From Polaromonas sp. (GTDB lineage Bacteria; Pseudomonadota; Gammaproteobacteria; Burkholderiales; Burkholderiaceae_C), in assembly GCA_030683705.1 (NCBI GenBank), contig JAUXPP010000088.1, positions 1-34,877 of the forward strand: a stretch of 34,877 nucleotides of DNA, written 5' to 3'. Under the pieces are notes generated by a model. The model was not told where the DNA came from. It ran no database searches and saw only the letters and a list, made by a program, of their open reading frames with translations. Both the position numbers and the translations under genes were made by a program. Position 1 is the first letter of the stretch. Each line of letters opens with the position of its first letter. Of the stretch, positions 16,710 through 23,668 are shown one piece after another.

Positions 16710-17401
16710 ACCCGTCGACTGCTATCAATTCAGTAGCTGCTTGTGCACGTCCAGCGGGCGCTGGAGGTAGATTTGGCTTGATGTTGACGCTGTCGCTGCT
16801 GCTGGGCGCGTGTTCGGCCCTGCCCGACAAGCCGATGCGCGCTGCGCTGTATGACTTCGGGCCCGGTGCGCTGGCGCCCGCACCGGCGACGCGCCAGGCG
16901 CCGCTGCCGCCGATTGCACTGGCGGATATTTCCACGCCCGGCGGCGTGCTGGACAACCAGTCGGTGCTGTACCGGCTGGCCTATGACGATGCGCAGCAAT
17001 TGCGGCCCTACTCCCAGGCGCGCTGGAGCATGCCACCGGCGCAGCTGATCCGCCAGCGCCTGCGCGATACGCTGGGCCGCACGCGCGCCGTGCTCAACGC
17101 CGGCGAAGGCCCGGCGCTGAATCGCAGCGTCAACCAGGGCGTGTTGCCGCGTGTGTTGCAGCTCGAGCTCGACGAGTTCAGCCACTTCTTCGAGACGCCC
17201 GGGCGCAGCGTCGGACTGATCCGCCTGCGCGCCACGCTGGTGGAGGCCACGCCCAGCGGTGAAAAACTGCTGGCCCAGCGCAGCGTCACGGTGCAGCGCC
17301 CCGCACCCAGCGCCGATGCGCCCGGCGGTGTGCGCGCCCTCACCGCCGCGACCGATGCGGCGATTGAAGAGATTGCGACATGGCTGCAACAGGTCCCTTG
17401 A
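16706..17401 (+). CDS. ABC-type transport auxiliary lipoprotein (PqiC-like)
   Basis: The 231-residue protein is an outer-membrane lipoprotein of the ABC_trans_aux/PqiC type that works with MCE proteins. It has a lipobox LLGAC with lipidation at Cys36, then the family pattern YDFGPGALAP, PIALADISTPGGVLDNQSVLYRLAYDDAQQ and a C-terminal ATDAAIEEIATWLQQ helix. Unusually, residues about 5-25, ahead of the hydrophobic core, are read directly from a family A dispersed repeat, giving a long and odd signal-peptide N-region. The start ATG overlaps the MCE stop. It also overlaps the next gene by 22 bases. Confidence 0.87.
   Translation: MNPSTAINSVAACARPAGAGGRFGLMLTLSLLLGACSALPDKPMRAALYDFGPGALAPAPATRQAPLPPIALADISTPGGVLDNQSVLYRLAYDDAQQLRPYSQARWSMPPAQLIRQRLRDTLGRTRAVLNAGEGPALNRSVNQGVLPRVLQLELDEFSHFFETPGRSVGLIRLRATLVEATPSGEKLLAQRSVTVQRPAPSADAPGGVRALTAATDAAIEEIATWLQQVP
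16721..16780 (+). repeat. Family A dispersed repeat, forming the N-region of the lipoprotein
   Basis: It reads GCTATCAATTCAGTAGCTGC, then TTGTGCACGTCCAGCGGGCG, then CTGGAGGTAGATTTGGC, the most complete copy in the window: an ATAGC/GCTAT-like core followed by CTGCTTG, CCAGCGGGCGCTGGAGG and GATTTGGC. It begins 15 bases after the gene's start codon and is translated. Confidence 0.85.
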
Positions 17402-17946
17402 ACCTGGAGGACAAGCTTCGGCAAGCCGGGCTGGAGCTGCTCGGCAACTGCCAGAAGATGTCCGGGCGCGGTCCGGGACTGCTCGAACATTCGGCCCTGC
17501 TGGAAGATTTCACGCCGCAGGAGCTCGACACCCTGGGCGAAGCCATGCTGCTGGTGCGTGCACAACCCGGCCAGGTGCTGATCAGCGAAGGCGACGAGGG
17601 CGACTGGTTGCTGCTGCTGCTCAGCGGCACGGTGGACGTGACCAAGGCCACACCGCCCGGCGAGGATGACGAGCAGGCTTCGCAGGAAGAGTTTTCGCGC
17701 CTGGGCGTGGCCACCGAAGGCGCGTCGCTGGGCGAGATGTCGATGTTCGACCGCGATGTGCGCTACGCCACCTGCACCGCCATCGACACGGTGGAGGCCG
17801 CGCTGCTGACCCGCGCCGCCATCGGCCAACTGATCCGCCAGCACCCCGGCGTGGGCGCCAAGCTGGTGGTCAAGATCACCCAGCTGCTGGCCCAGCGCCT
17901 GCGCAACACCAGCAACCGGCTGGTCAAGATGCTACAAAAACAGTAG
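17380..17946 (+). CDS. Cyclic nucleotide-binding domain protein (Crp-type, no HTH)
   Basis: The 188-residue protein is one cNMP-binding beta-barrel (about residues 35-170). It has the glycine-rich PGQVLISEGDEGDWLLLLLSGTVDV start and the phosphate-binding cassette GEMSMFDRDVRYATC with a conserved-type Arg. It lacks the DNA-binding helix-turn-helix of Crp/Fnr, so it is more likely a regulatory or structural partner than a transcription factor. It overlaps the lipoprotein gene by 22 bases and is the last gene of the transporter operon, which suggests that a nucleotide signal modulates lipid transport. The final codons (LQKQ and TAG) come from a family A repeat. Confidence 0.85.
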   Translation: MAATGPLNLEDKLRQAGLELLGNCQKMSGRGPGLLEHSALLEDFTPQELDTLGEAMLLVRAQPGQVLISEGDEGDWLLLLLSGTVDVTKATPPGEDDEQASQEEFSRLGVATEGASLGEMSMFDRDVRYATCTAIDTVEAALLTRAAIGQLIRQHPGVGAKLVVKITQLLAQRLRNTSNRLVKMLQKQ

Positions 17947-17990
17947 CTGCCTGCGCTTGTCGGAAAAGGGCTGGAGGGCGATTCGGCTAC
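17931..17990 (+). repeat. Family A dispersed repeat between two convergent genes
   Basis: It reads GCTACAAAAACAGTAGCTGC then CTGCGCTTGTCGG, GGGCTGGAGGGCGATTCGGC. It supplies the last four codons and stop of the cyclic nucleotide-binding protein, and its far end abuts the stop of the convergent MarC gene. Confidence 0.85.
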
Positions 17991-18628
17991 AAACTCCGGC
18001 CCAGGACGGGAAACAGCTTGAGCAGCCCGCCGGTCATCACCTCGATGGCCAGCGCCGCCAGGATCAGGCCCATCAGGCGCGTCATCACGTTGATGCCGGT
18101 TTTGCCGAGCACGCGCGCAATCGGGTCGGCCAGCGCAAAACAGACCGCCGTCGCCAGGCCGATCACCACGCCGTAACCGACCAGGGTCGCCAGTTGCAGC
18201 ACGTTCTGGGCCTTCTCAGCGTAGATCACCACGGTGGACATGGTGGCCGGGCCGGTCAGCAGCGGAATCGTCAGCGGCACCACCGCGATGCTGGCGCCCA
18301 TCGCGGCTTTTTCGGCGCCGTCCTCGAGTTCGTGGGTCTGCGCCTTGACCTCGGCCGGCTGCGCGTTGAGCATGTTCATGGAACTGATCAGCAGCAGCAT
18401 GCCGCCGCCGACCTGGAAGCTGGCCAGCGAGATGCTGAAAAATTCCAGGATCTGCAGCCCCAGCAGCGCGCTGGTGGCGATCACCAGGAAGGCGGTGAAG
18501 GCGGCGGTGATGACGGTGCGGCGCCGCTGGTCCGGCGAAAAATCACGCGTGTAGTGGATGAAGAAAGGCACGATCGCCAGCGGGTTGACGATGGCCAACA
18601 AAGTCACCAGAGGTTTGAAATCCATCAT
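17987..18628 (-). CDS. MarC-family integral membrane protein
   Basis: The 213-residue protein belongs to the MarC (UPF0056) family of six-segment inner-membrane proteins, whose function is unsettled. Family marks are LVTLLAIVNPLAIVPFFI at residues 7-24, FQVGGGMLLLISSMNML in the middle, and VVPLTIPLLTGPATMSTVV, with the NP and GP(G/A) motifs conserved. Two ATG codons in a row (18628, 18625) could start it. It is convergent with the cyclic nucleotide-binding gene and its stop touches a family A repeat. It stands alone, with a family B hairpin repeat upstream. Confidence 0.9.
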   Translation of the reverse strand: MMDFKPLVTLLAIVNPLAIVPFFIHYTRDFSPDQRRRTVITAAFTAFLVIATSALLGLQILEFFSISLASFQVGGGMLLLISSMNMLNAQPAEVKAQTHELEDGAEKAAMGASIAVVPLTIPLLTGPATMSTVVIYAEKAQNVLQLATLVGYGVVIGLATAVCFALADPIARVLGKTGINVMTRLMGLILAALAIEVMTGGLLKLFPVLGRSL

Positions 18629-18677
18629 GGGCCTTTCACAGGGATCATTTTTCCGCCGGGCCGCCCCAAGGAAAAAA

Positions 18678-18730
18678 CGGCCCCCTCGGGGGGCAGCGTA
18701 TTACACGAAGTGAAAAGCGTGGGGGCCATT
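18678..18730 (-). repeat. Family B dispersed hairpin repeat, copy 2
   Basis: Read on the minus strand it runs ATGGCCCCCACGCTT, then TTCGTGTAATACGCTG, then the hairpin CCCCCCGAGGGGGCCG. It aligns with 2040-2093 on the plus strand across the CCACGCTT, GTGT, CGCT and GAGGGGGCCG blocks. It lies between the SDR and MarC genes, directly downstream of the SDR stop on the minus strand, where the hairpin might end or protect that transcript. Confidence 0.75.
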
Positions 18731-18737
18731 CCATCCA

Positions 18738-19484
18738 TCAGCGGCCCCCTGTGATGTCGAGCAGCGCGCCTGTCGTGTAACTCGACTCGTTGCCCATCAG
18801 CCAGACAATGCTTTGCGCGATTTCTTCGGCGCTGCCGGGCCGCAACATGGGAATCTGCGGTGTCAGGTCACGCGCGCGATCGGGCAGGCCGCCCGAGGCA
18901 TGGATTTCGGTGTCTATGATGCCGGGCCGCACGGCGTTGACACGGATGCCTTCGGCCGCCACCTCTTTGGCCAGGCCGATGGTGAAGACATCGACCGCGC
19001 CCTTGGCCGCCGCATAGTCCACGTACTGGGCCGGCGCGCCGAGACGCGCCGCGACGCTGGAAACATTCACAATCGCGCCGCCCGCGCCGCCATAACGTGT
19101 GCTCATGCGCTTGACCGCTTCACGCGCGCACACCATGGTGCCGATCACGTTGATGTCGAACATGCGCTTGAGTCGCGCCACGCTCATGCCGTCCACGCGT
19201 TCGGTGCGGTCCACCACGCCGGCGTTGTTGACCAGCGCCGTCAGCCGGCCCAGTTTGGCGTCCACCTTCTCGAACATGGCCAGCACCTGGGCTTCATCGG
19301 CCACATCGGCCTGCACCGTGATGGCGGTGCCGCCGCCCTGGCGGATCTTGCGCACCACCTCGTCGGCAGCCAGCGAGTTGGCACTGTAGTTGACGGCGAC
19401 GGCGTAACCCTGGCGGGCGGCCAGCAGCGCCGTGGCAGCGCCTATGCCGCGCGAGGCGCCGGTGATCAATACAAGCTTGGACAA
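18738..19484 (-). CDS. Short-chain dehydrogenase/reductase (SDR)
   Basis: The 248-residue NAD(P)-dependent oxidoreductase has the cofactor motif GASRGIGA (residues 9-16), NNAG near 87-90, the catalytic Ser in NVSSVAA and the YxxxK pair in YVDYAAAKG. The pattern, including GIIDTEIHASGG and the C-terminal LLDITGGR, is that of the FabG-like/glucose-1-dehydrogenase-like classical SDRs; the substrate is unknown. I set the start at TTG 19484 because GGAGG lies six bases upstream; no ATG is near, and longer forms add an unrelated leader. It is divergent from the isomerase gene at 19577, which also starts with TTG. Confidence 0.87.
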   Translation of the reverse strand: MSKLVLITGASRGIGAATALLAARQGYAVAVNYSANSLAADEVVRKIRQGGGTAITVQADVADEAQVLAMFEKVDAKLGRLTALVNNAGVVDRTERVDGMSVARLKRMFDINVIGTMVCAREAVKRMSTRYGGAGGAIVNVSSVAARLGAPAQYVDYAAAKGAVDVFTIGLAKEVAAEGIRVNAVRPGIIDTEIHASGGLPDRARDLTPQIPMLRPGSAEEIAQSIVWLMGNESSYTTGALLDITGGR

Positions 19485-19576
19485 ATCCGGCCTCCAGCAA
19501 AAAAGGGCAAACCCGGTTACAACCGGGGACCAAATCAATGTACATCAACCGGCTGCAGAGCCAACAGGAGACACCC

Positions 19577-20179
19577 TTGAGCATCAGCATCGACTACTAC
19601 TTCACGCCGCAAAGCCCCTGGACCTACCTGGGCCACCAGCGCTTTGTGCAGATGGCTGCAGCGGCCGGCGCGGCGGTGCGGGTGCTGCCGGTGGACTTCG
19701 GCAAAATATTCCCGATCTCCGGCGGATTGCCGCTGGGCCAGCGCGCGCCCCAGCGCCAGGCCTACCGGCTGGTGGAGTTGCAGCGCTTCAGCGAGCACCT
19801 GCAGATGCCGCTGAACCGCCAGCCCAAATTTTTCCCCGTGGGCGGCGACCCGGCGGCGCGCTTGATCACCGCCGTGGACCAGCAGGACGGCAGCGCCGCG
19901 GCGCTGGCCCTGGCCGGCGCCATTTTTCGCGCGGTCTGGGCCGAGGAGCGCGACATTGCCAGCGACGAGGTGCTGGCCGAGATTCTGCTTGCCAGTGGCG
20001 GGGACTCCGCGCGGATGGCGCAGTCCAGGTCACCGGAGACCCAGCAGCTGTATGAAGCGAACACCCAGCAGGCGATCACCGCCGGCGTGTTTGGCGCACC
20101 CAGCTATGTGGTCGGCGGCGAGATTTTCTGGGGCCAGGACAGGCTGGACCTGCTTGAGAAAAAGCTTGCCGCAAAGTAA
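19577..20179 (+). CDS. 2-hydroxychromene-2-carboxylate isomerase-like (DsbA/kappa-GST fold) protein
   Basis: The 200-residue protein has the thioredoxin-like, helix-inserted fold of HCCA isomerases and kappa-class GSTs. It shows DYYFTPQSPWTYLG at the N-terminus with the Ser used for glutathione activation, the inserted helical domain, and the cis-Pro loop VFGAPSYVVGGEIFWGQDRL near the end. HCCA isomerase acts in naphthalene degradation, but no other genes of that route are nearby, so a general glutathione-dependent isomerase is safer. TTG 19577 is the start because AGGAG ends six bases before it; ATG 19538 would add 13 residues without a ribosome-binding site. Confidence 0.85.
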   Translation: MSISIDYYFTPQSPWTYLGHQRFVQMAAAAGAAVRVLPVDFGKIFPISGGLPLGQRAPQRQAYRLVELQRFSEHLQMPLNRQPKFFPVGGDPAARLITAVDQQDGSAAALALAGAIFRAVWAEERDIASDEVLAEILLASGGDSARMAQSRSPETQQLYEANTQQAITAGVFGAPSYVVGGEIFWGQDRLDLLEKKLAAK

Positions 20180-20227
20180 ATTGAATCCGTTACCAGCAAC
20201 CATTTGCGCCACCAGGAGACTTTCACC

Positions 20228-20917
20228 ATGGGTAAATTCATCGACCTCAAATCCGCCGACGGCTTCGTTTTCCCGGCCTACGTGGCCGAACCGGCCGGCA
20301 AGCCCACAGGCGCCGTTGTCGTGCTGCAGGAGATTTTCGGCGTCAACTCGCACATCCGCTCGGTCGCCGATGGCTACGCCGCGGCCGGTTACCTCGCAGT
20401 GGCGCCAGCCACTTTTCACCGCGTCAAACCGGGTGTCGACATGGGCTACACCGAAGCCGACATGAACGCCGGTTTTGCGCTCAAGACCGCCGTCGAGGCC
20501 TTGCCGGCGCCCGGCGTGATGTTGGACATCCAGGCCGCGATCAACCATGCGGCGCAGACCTCGGGCGGCAAGGTCGGCATCGTCGGGTTTTGCTGGGGCG
20601 GCCTGCTGGCCTGGCGCGCGGCCTGCACGCTGTCGGGCTTGTCGGCGGCCGTGCCTTATTACGGCGGCGGCATGACAGCGGGCGATGAGCCGGCGCGCCA
20701 GCCGGCCTGCCCGGTCATGGCCCACTTCGGCAACCAGGACCACTGGATCCCGCTGGACACGGTCGAGGCCTTCAAGAAAGCCCAGCCCGGCGTCGAGGTG
20801 CACGTGTATGAAGCCAACCACGGCTTCAACTGCGACCAGCGTGGCTCGTACAACGAGGCCGCTGCCGCACTGGCGAAGCAGCGTTCGCTGGCGTTTTTTG
20901 CCAAACACCTGGGCTGA
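20228..20917 (+). CDS. Dienelactone hydrolase family protein
   Basis: The 229-residue alpha/beta hydrolase has the complete dienelactone hydrolase triad: Cys122 in GFCWGG, Asp171 in GNQDHWIP and His198 in ANHGFNCD. The spacing is close to that of carboxymethylenebutenolidase, which opens dienelactone to maleylacetate in chloroaromatic breakdown. The N-terminal VVVLQEIFGVNSHIRSVAD motif is also typical. AGGAG lies ten bases before ATG 20228. Neighbouring genes do not form a catechol pathway, so the physiological substrate is open. A GC-rich hairpin (CGCCCCGG and CCGGGGCG, about 20923-20955) lies just downstream. Confidence 0.9.
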   Translation: MGKFIDLKSADGFVFPAYVAEPAGKPTGAVVVLQEIFGVNSHIRSVADGYAAAGYLAVAPATFHRVKPGVDMGYTEADMNAGFALKTAVEALPAPGVMLDIQAAINHAAQTSGGKVGIVGFCWGGLLAWRAACTLSGLSAAVPYYGGGMTAGDEPARQPACPVMAHFGNQDHWIPLDTVEAFKKAQPGVEVHVYEANHGFNCDQRGSYNEAAAALAKQRSLAFFAKHLG

Positions 20918-20990
20918 CCGCGCCCCGGTTGCCGTTTGTTTTTGCGCCGGGGCGGCGGCACAATAAGCGGCTTCAGGGGCAGGGGAGAAC

Positions 20991-22073
20991 ATGGCCAAAA
21001 CATCGGTCCAGCGTATCAACGACACGCTGCACTATCTTCAGAACACCAACCTGGTCACAGGGCCCGAAAGAGCCGCAGCCGACCAGCTGGTCCAGGCCTT
21101 TCTGGCCGCTGCCTATCCTCTGGGCGCCCTGTCGGCGGGTTATGCCGCCCTGTCATCGGCGCTGTCGCTGGGCAAACATGTGTTCCAGGACCCGCGCCGC
21201 GAGATGGCCCGCACGCTGTTCCTGCTGTGGAAGGCGATCGAGCATTTTGACGGGACCTTCACCCTCCCCAGCACCCAGATCGGCCAGATCGGCTTTGCCA
21301 CCGTGCGCGAGCAGCTGGCCAGCTATATCCGCAAGGCCTGTTGTGTGCTGGACCAGGTCAACGGCGGGCACGCGGGCGCGGACTGGGCCGTGGCTGCGCT
21401 GCAGGCCAACCCGCTGACCTTTCTCAGGTTCAACAAGGTGGTGGTCTTTGGGGCGGGCGCGCACAACCCAAACGCCGCTCAAAATGTACAGCCCTGCGAT
21501 GTTTACTACGAGGCGCTGCAGGACCGCTATGTGTTTCGCGTGGGCAGCGCGCCTTATCCACCGTATGCGACGTCGATCCAGGTGGAAAGCGTGACGGCGT
21601 TTCACTGGACGGATCCGCGTTATGTGCCGCCCTTGAACCCCGTGGGGCAGCACAACATTGCCACCACCAACTTCACCCACCTGACCGGGTTTCAGCTCAG
21701 CGGCGCAAACATCATGGTGACCACGCAGTTCACGGGCTGCGCCTTCTGCATGGCCGAGCACGGGGGCAGCATGTACTGCGCGCACGTGTCGCCCGCAGGT
21801 GTGCCGGGCAAGACTCCCAACACCACAGGCAACATCCTGGCGGCACGAATCATGACCACGGGGCAGATGCAGAATGCCGGCGCTATTGCGCCCCGGGTGT
21901 TTGGCCGCAACATCGGAAGCCCGCCGAACGGCGGTGGCTACAACATAGGAGGCGGAGGTGGCCCCACGACTTACATGACGGTCATCGGTTTTCCGGGTGG
22001 CACCAGCTACGAGATATATTCGCAAACCACGGTCAACGACGCCATCGTGGGCTTGCCGGTTCAAATTTACTGA
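20991..22073 (+). CDS. Unrecognised protein with a Cys/His pair
   Basis: I do not recognise this 360-residue protein. There is no clear signal peptide; residues 30-60 form an Ala/Leu-rich, amphipathic to hydrophobic helix region. The first 150 residues are helical; the rest looks like beta structure with a glycine-rich stretch near 320-330 and ends GLPVQIY. The striking part is FTGCAFCMAEHGGSMYCAHV, with Cys250 and His265 fifteen residues apart, preceded by a strand FQLSGANIMV. Deamidase-type toxins such as CNF1 use a Cys/His pair with the same separation, so an enzyme of that fold is conceivable, but this is a guess. AGGGG precedes ATG 20991. Its codon use is somewhat less GC-rich than its neighbours, and its neighbours give no functional clue. 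Confidence 0.8.
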   Translation: MAKTSVQRINDTLHYLQNTNLVTGPERAAADQLVQAFLAAAYPLGALSAGYAALSSALSLGKHVFQDPRREMARTLFLLWKAIEHFDGTFTLPSTQIGQIGFATVREQLASYIRKACCVLDQVNGGHAGADWAVAALQANPLTFLRFNKVVVFGAGAHNPNAAQNVQPCDVYYEALQDRYVFRVGSAPYPPYATSIQVESVTAFHWTDPRYVPPLNPVGQHNIATTNFTHLTGFQLSGANIMVTTQFTGCAFCMAEHGGSMYCAHVSPAGVPGKTPNTTGNILAARIMTTGQMQNAGAIAPRVFGRNIGSPPNGGGYNIGGGGGPTTYMTVIGFPGGTSYEIYSQTTVNDAIVGLPVQIY

Positions 22074-22085
22074 TCGGACGGAATC

Positions 22086-23009
22086 ATGCTCACCAGCCCT
22101 TTTTTCAAGTCTTTCAGCCCTCCAGGCAGGGTGTGGCGGGCGCAAGCAGCTATTTTTTTGATAGCGTTTTCGGCCTTCGCGCAAGCCGCGGACTACAGCG
22201 GCCCGCTGTTCGACGCCCACCTGCATTACAACGTGGAGGCCTGGGACGGCCGGGCCGGACCGCACGGGCCCGACGATGTGCTGGCGCGCATGAAACGCAA
22301 CGGCGTGCGCGCCATCGTCGCCAATTCGCGGCCCAACGATGGCACCAAGGCGCTGGCGTCGCTGGAACAGACGAAACAGGCCGGCGTGACGGTGGTGCCC
22401 TTCATCCGCCTTTACCGCAACCGCGCCGATTACGACAACTGGTACCGCGACGAGACCATTTACGAAATGGTGCAGGCCGAATTCGCGCGCGGCGTGAGCG
22501 GCGCCCAGGCCGGCCCGTACAAGGGCATCGGCGAATTCCACCTGTATGACAGCGCCAACGCCAACGGGCCGGTGGCGAAAAAACTCATGCAGTTTGCCGA
22601 GAAGAACAATCTCGCCATCCTCTCGCATGTTGACGACGTGGCCATCGACCTGCTGATGGCGCACGCACCCAAAGCGCGGCTGATCTGGGCGCATACCGGC
22701 ATAGGCGGCGTACCGGCCGCGCGCGTGGACGCGCTGTTTGCGCGCTACCCGAGCTTGATGGGCGAGCTGTCCTACCGGCCCGGCCTCACCTGCGATGCCG
22801 GCAAGTTGTGCCCCGAGTGGCGCGCGCTGCTGCTCAAGTACCCGACGCGTTTCATGATCGGCTCGGACACCTGGGTCAACCAGCGCTGGCAGTATTACGA
22901 CGAACTCATGAAGGGCTACCGCACCTGGCTGGGCGACCTGCCGCCCGATGTGGCACGCGGCATCGGCTGGGGCAATGGGGCTGCCGCTTTTGGCATCGCC
23001 ACGCCATAA
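22086..23009 (+). CDS. Secreted amidohydrolase-family (Amidohydro_2) protein
   Basis: The 307-residue protein has a TIM-barrel metal-dependent hydrolase core with HxH in LFDAHLHYN (residues 42-50), then His in AILSHVDD, His in [10 protein letters not shown] and Asp in MIGSDTW, the expected metal and catalytic ligands. Unlike most relatives, it carries a signal peptide ending AFAQA-ADY at about residue 34. The N- and H-regions of this peptide (residues 8-27) are read from a family A repeat, whose T-rich core codes the hydrophobic AAIFLIAF stretch. The gene begins 12 bases after the unrecognised gene stops and is followed within 8 bases by a GST gene, so the three may be co-transcribed. Confidence 0.85.
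   Translation: MLTSPFFKSFSPPGRVWRAQAAIFLIAFSAFAQAADYSGPLFDAHLHYNVEAWDGRAGPHGPDDVLARMKRNGVRAIVANSRPNDGTKALASLEQTKQAGVTVVPFIRLYRNRADYDNWYRDETIYEMVQAEFARGVSGAQAGPYKGIGEFHLYDSANANGPVAKKLMQFAEKNNLAILSHVDDVAIDLLMAHAPKARLIWAHTGIGGVPAARVDALFARYPSLMGELSYRPGLTCDAGKLCPEWRALLLKYPTRFMIGSDTWVNQRWQYYDELMKGYRTWLGDLPPDVARGIGWGNGAAAFGIATP
22107..22165 (-). repeat. Family A dispersed repeat, encoding the signal-peptide core
   Basis: In plus orientation it reads AAGTCTTTCAGCCCTCCAGG, a GGCGGGCGCAAGCAGC block and CTATTTTTTTGATAGC; inverted, it matches the family order (GCTAT core, GCTGCTTGCGC, CCAGC-type block, GACTT). It lies wholly within the first 27 codons of the amidohydrolase gene. Confidence 0.8.
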
Positions 23010-23017
23010 AACATCAG

Positions 23018-23668
23018 ATGATCCAGCTGCATTACTCACCCAGCACGGCAGCCATGGTGCCGCACATCCTGCTGGAAGAGCTGGGCCTGCCCTTTGAAAA
23101 GGTGCTGGTCGACACCTCCATTGGCGCGCACCGAACCGAGGCTTACCGCCAGCTCAATCCCAACGGCCTGGTCCCGACCCTGGTCGACGGCGAACTGGTG
23201 CTGTATGAAACCGCCGCGATCTGCCTGCACCTCAGCGATACCCACCCCGAGGCCGGGCTGGCGCCGCCGCTGGGGAGTAGGGAGCGCGCGGATTGCTACA
23301 AGTGGCTGATGTGGCTGACCAACACCTTGCAGGCCACGCTGATCGTCTATTTTTATCCGGAGCGTTCGGTGGCGCCGGGCAATGCTGCCGGCGCGGCCGA
23401 GGTCAAGGCGCAGGCCGAACTCCGGATAGGCGGCATGCTGGACCAGCTCGATACCGAACTGGCGAAGCGCGGCGGGCCGTGGTTTGCCGGCAAGGCCTAC
23501 AGCCTGCTCGATGCCTATGTGTTCACGCTGTGCCGCTGGACACGCAACTTCGCCTCGCCCGCAGCCCGCACCCGACCGCATCTGGGCCCGCACTTGCAGC
23601 GCATGCTGGCGCGCCCGGCCGTGCAGCGCGTGCTGGCGGCGGAAGAACTTTCTCCGCCTTTTGTCTAG
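23018..23668 (+). CDS. Glutathione S-transferase family protein
   Basis: The 216-residue protein has an N-terminal thioredoxin-like domain (residues 1-75) with YSPSTAAMVPHILLEELGLPFE, cis-Pro in NGLVPTLVDG and the glutathione-binding YETAAICLHL, followed by a helical C-terminal domain with YSLLDAYVFTLCRW, the usual N-capping region. It resembles beta-class bacterial GSTs, though the usual catalytic Cys near position 10 is replaced by Thr/Ala. ATG 23018 begins 8 bases after the amidohydrolase stop. Its stop shares the bases CTAG (23665-23668) with the convergent DUF72 gene. Confidence 0.9.
   Translation: MIQLHYSPSTAAMVPHILLEELGLPFEKVLVDTSIGAHRTEAYRQLNPNGLVPTLVDGELVLYETAAICLHLSDTHPEAGLAPPLGSRERADCYKWLMWLTNTLQATLIVYFYPERSVAPGNAAGAAEVKAQAELRIGGMLDQLDTELAKRGGPWFAGKAYSLLDAYVFTLCRWTRNFASPAARTRPHLGPHLQRMLARPAVQRVLAAEELSPPFV

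Noticed and set aside
19577..20917. Aromatic degradation cluster from HCCA isomerase and dienelactone hydrolase
   Set aside because: No ring-cleaving dioxygenase or other pathway genes are nearby; both families have broad members, so the pathway is not supported.
20923..20957. Possible terminator after the dienelactone hydrolase gene
   Set aside because: The long stem has its T-run inside the loop, not after the stem; not a standard intrinsic terminator.
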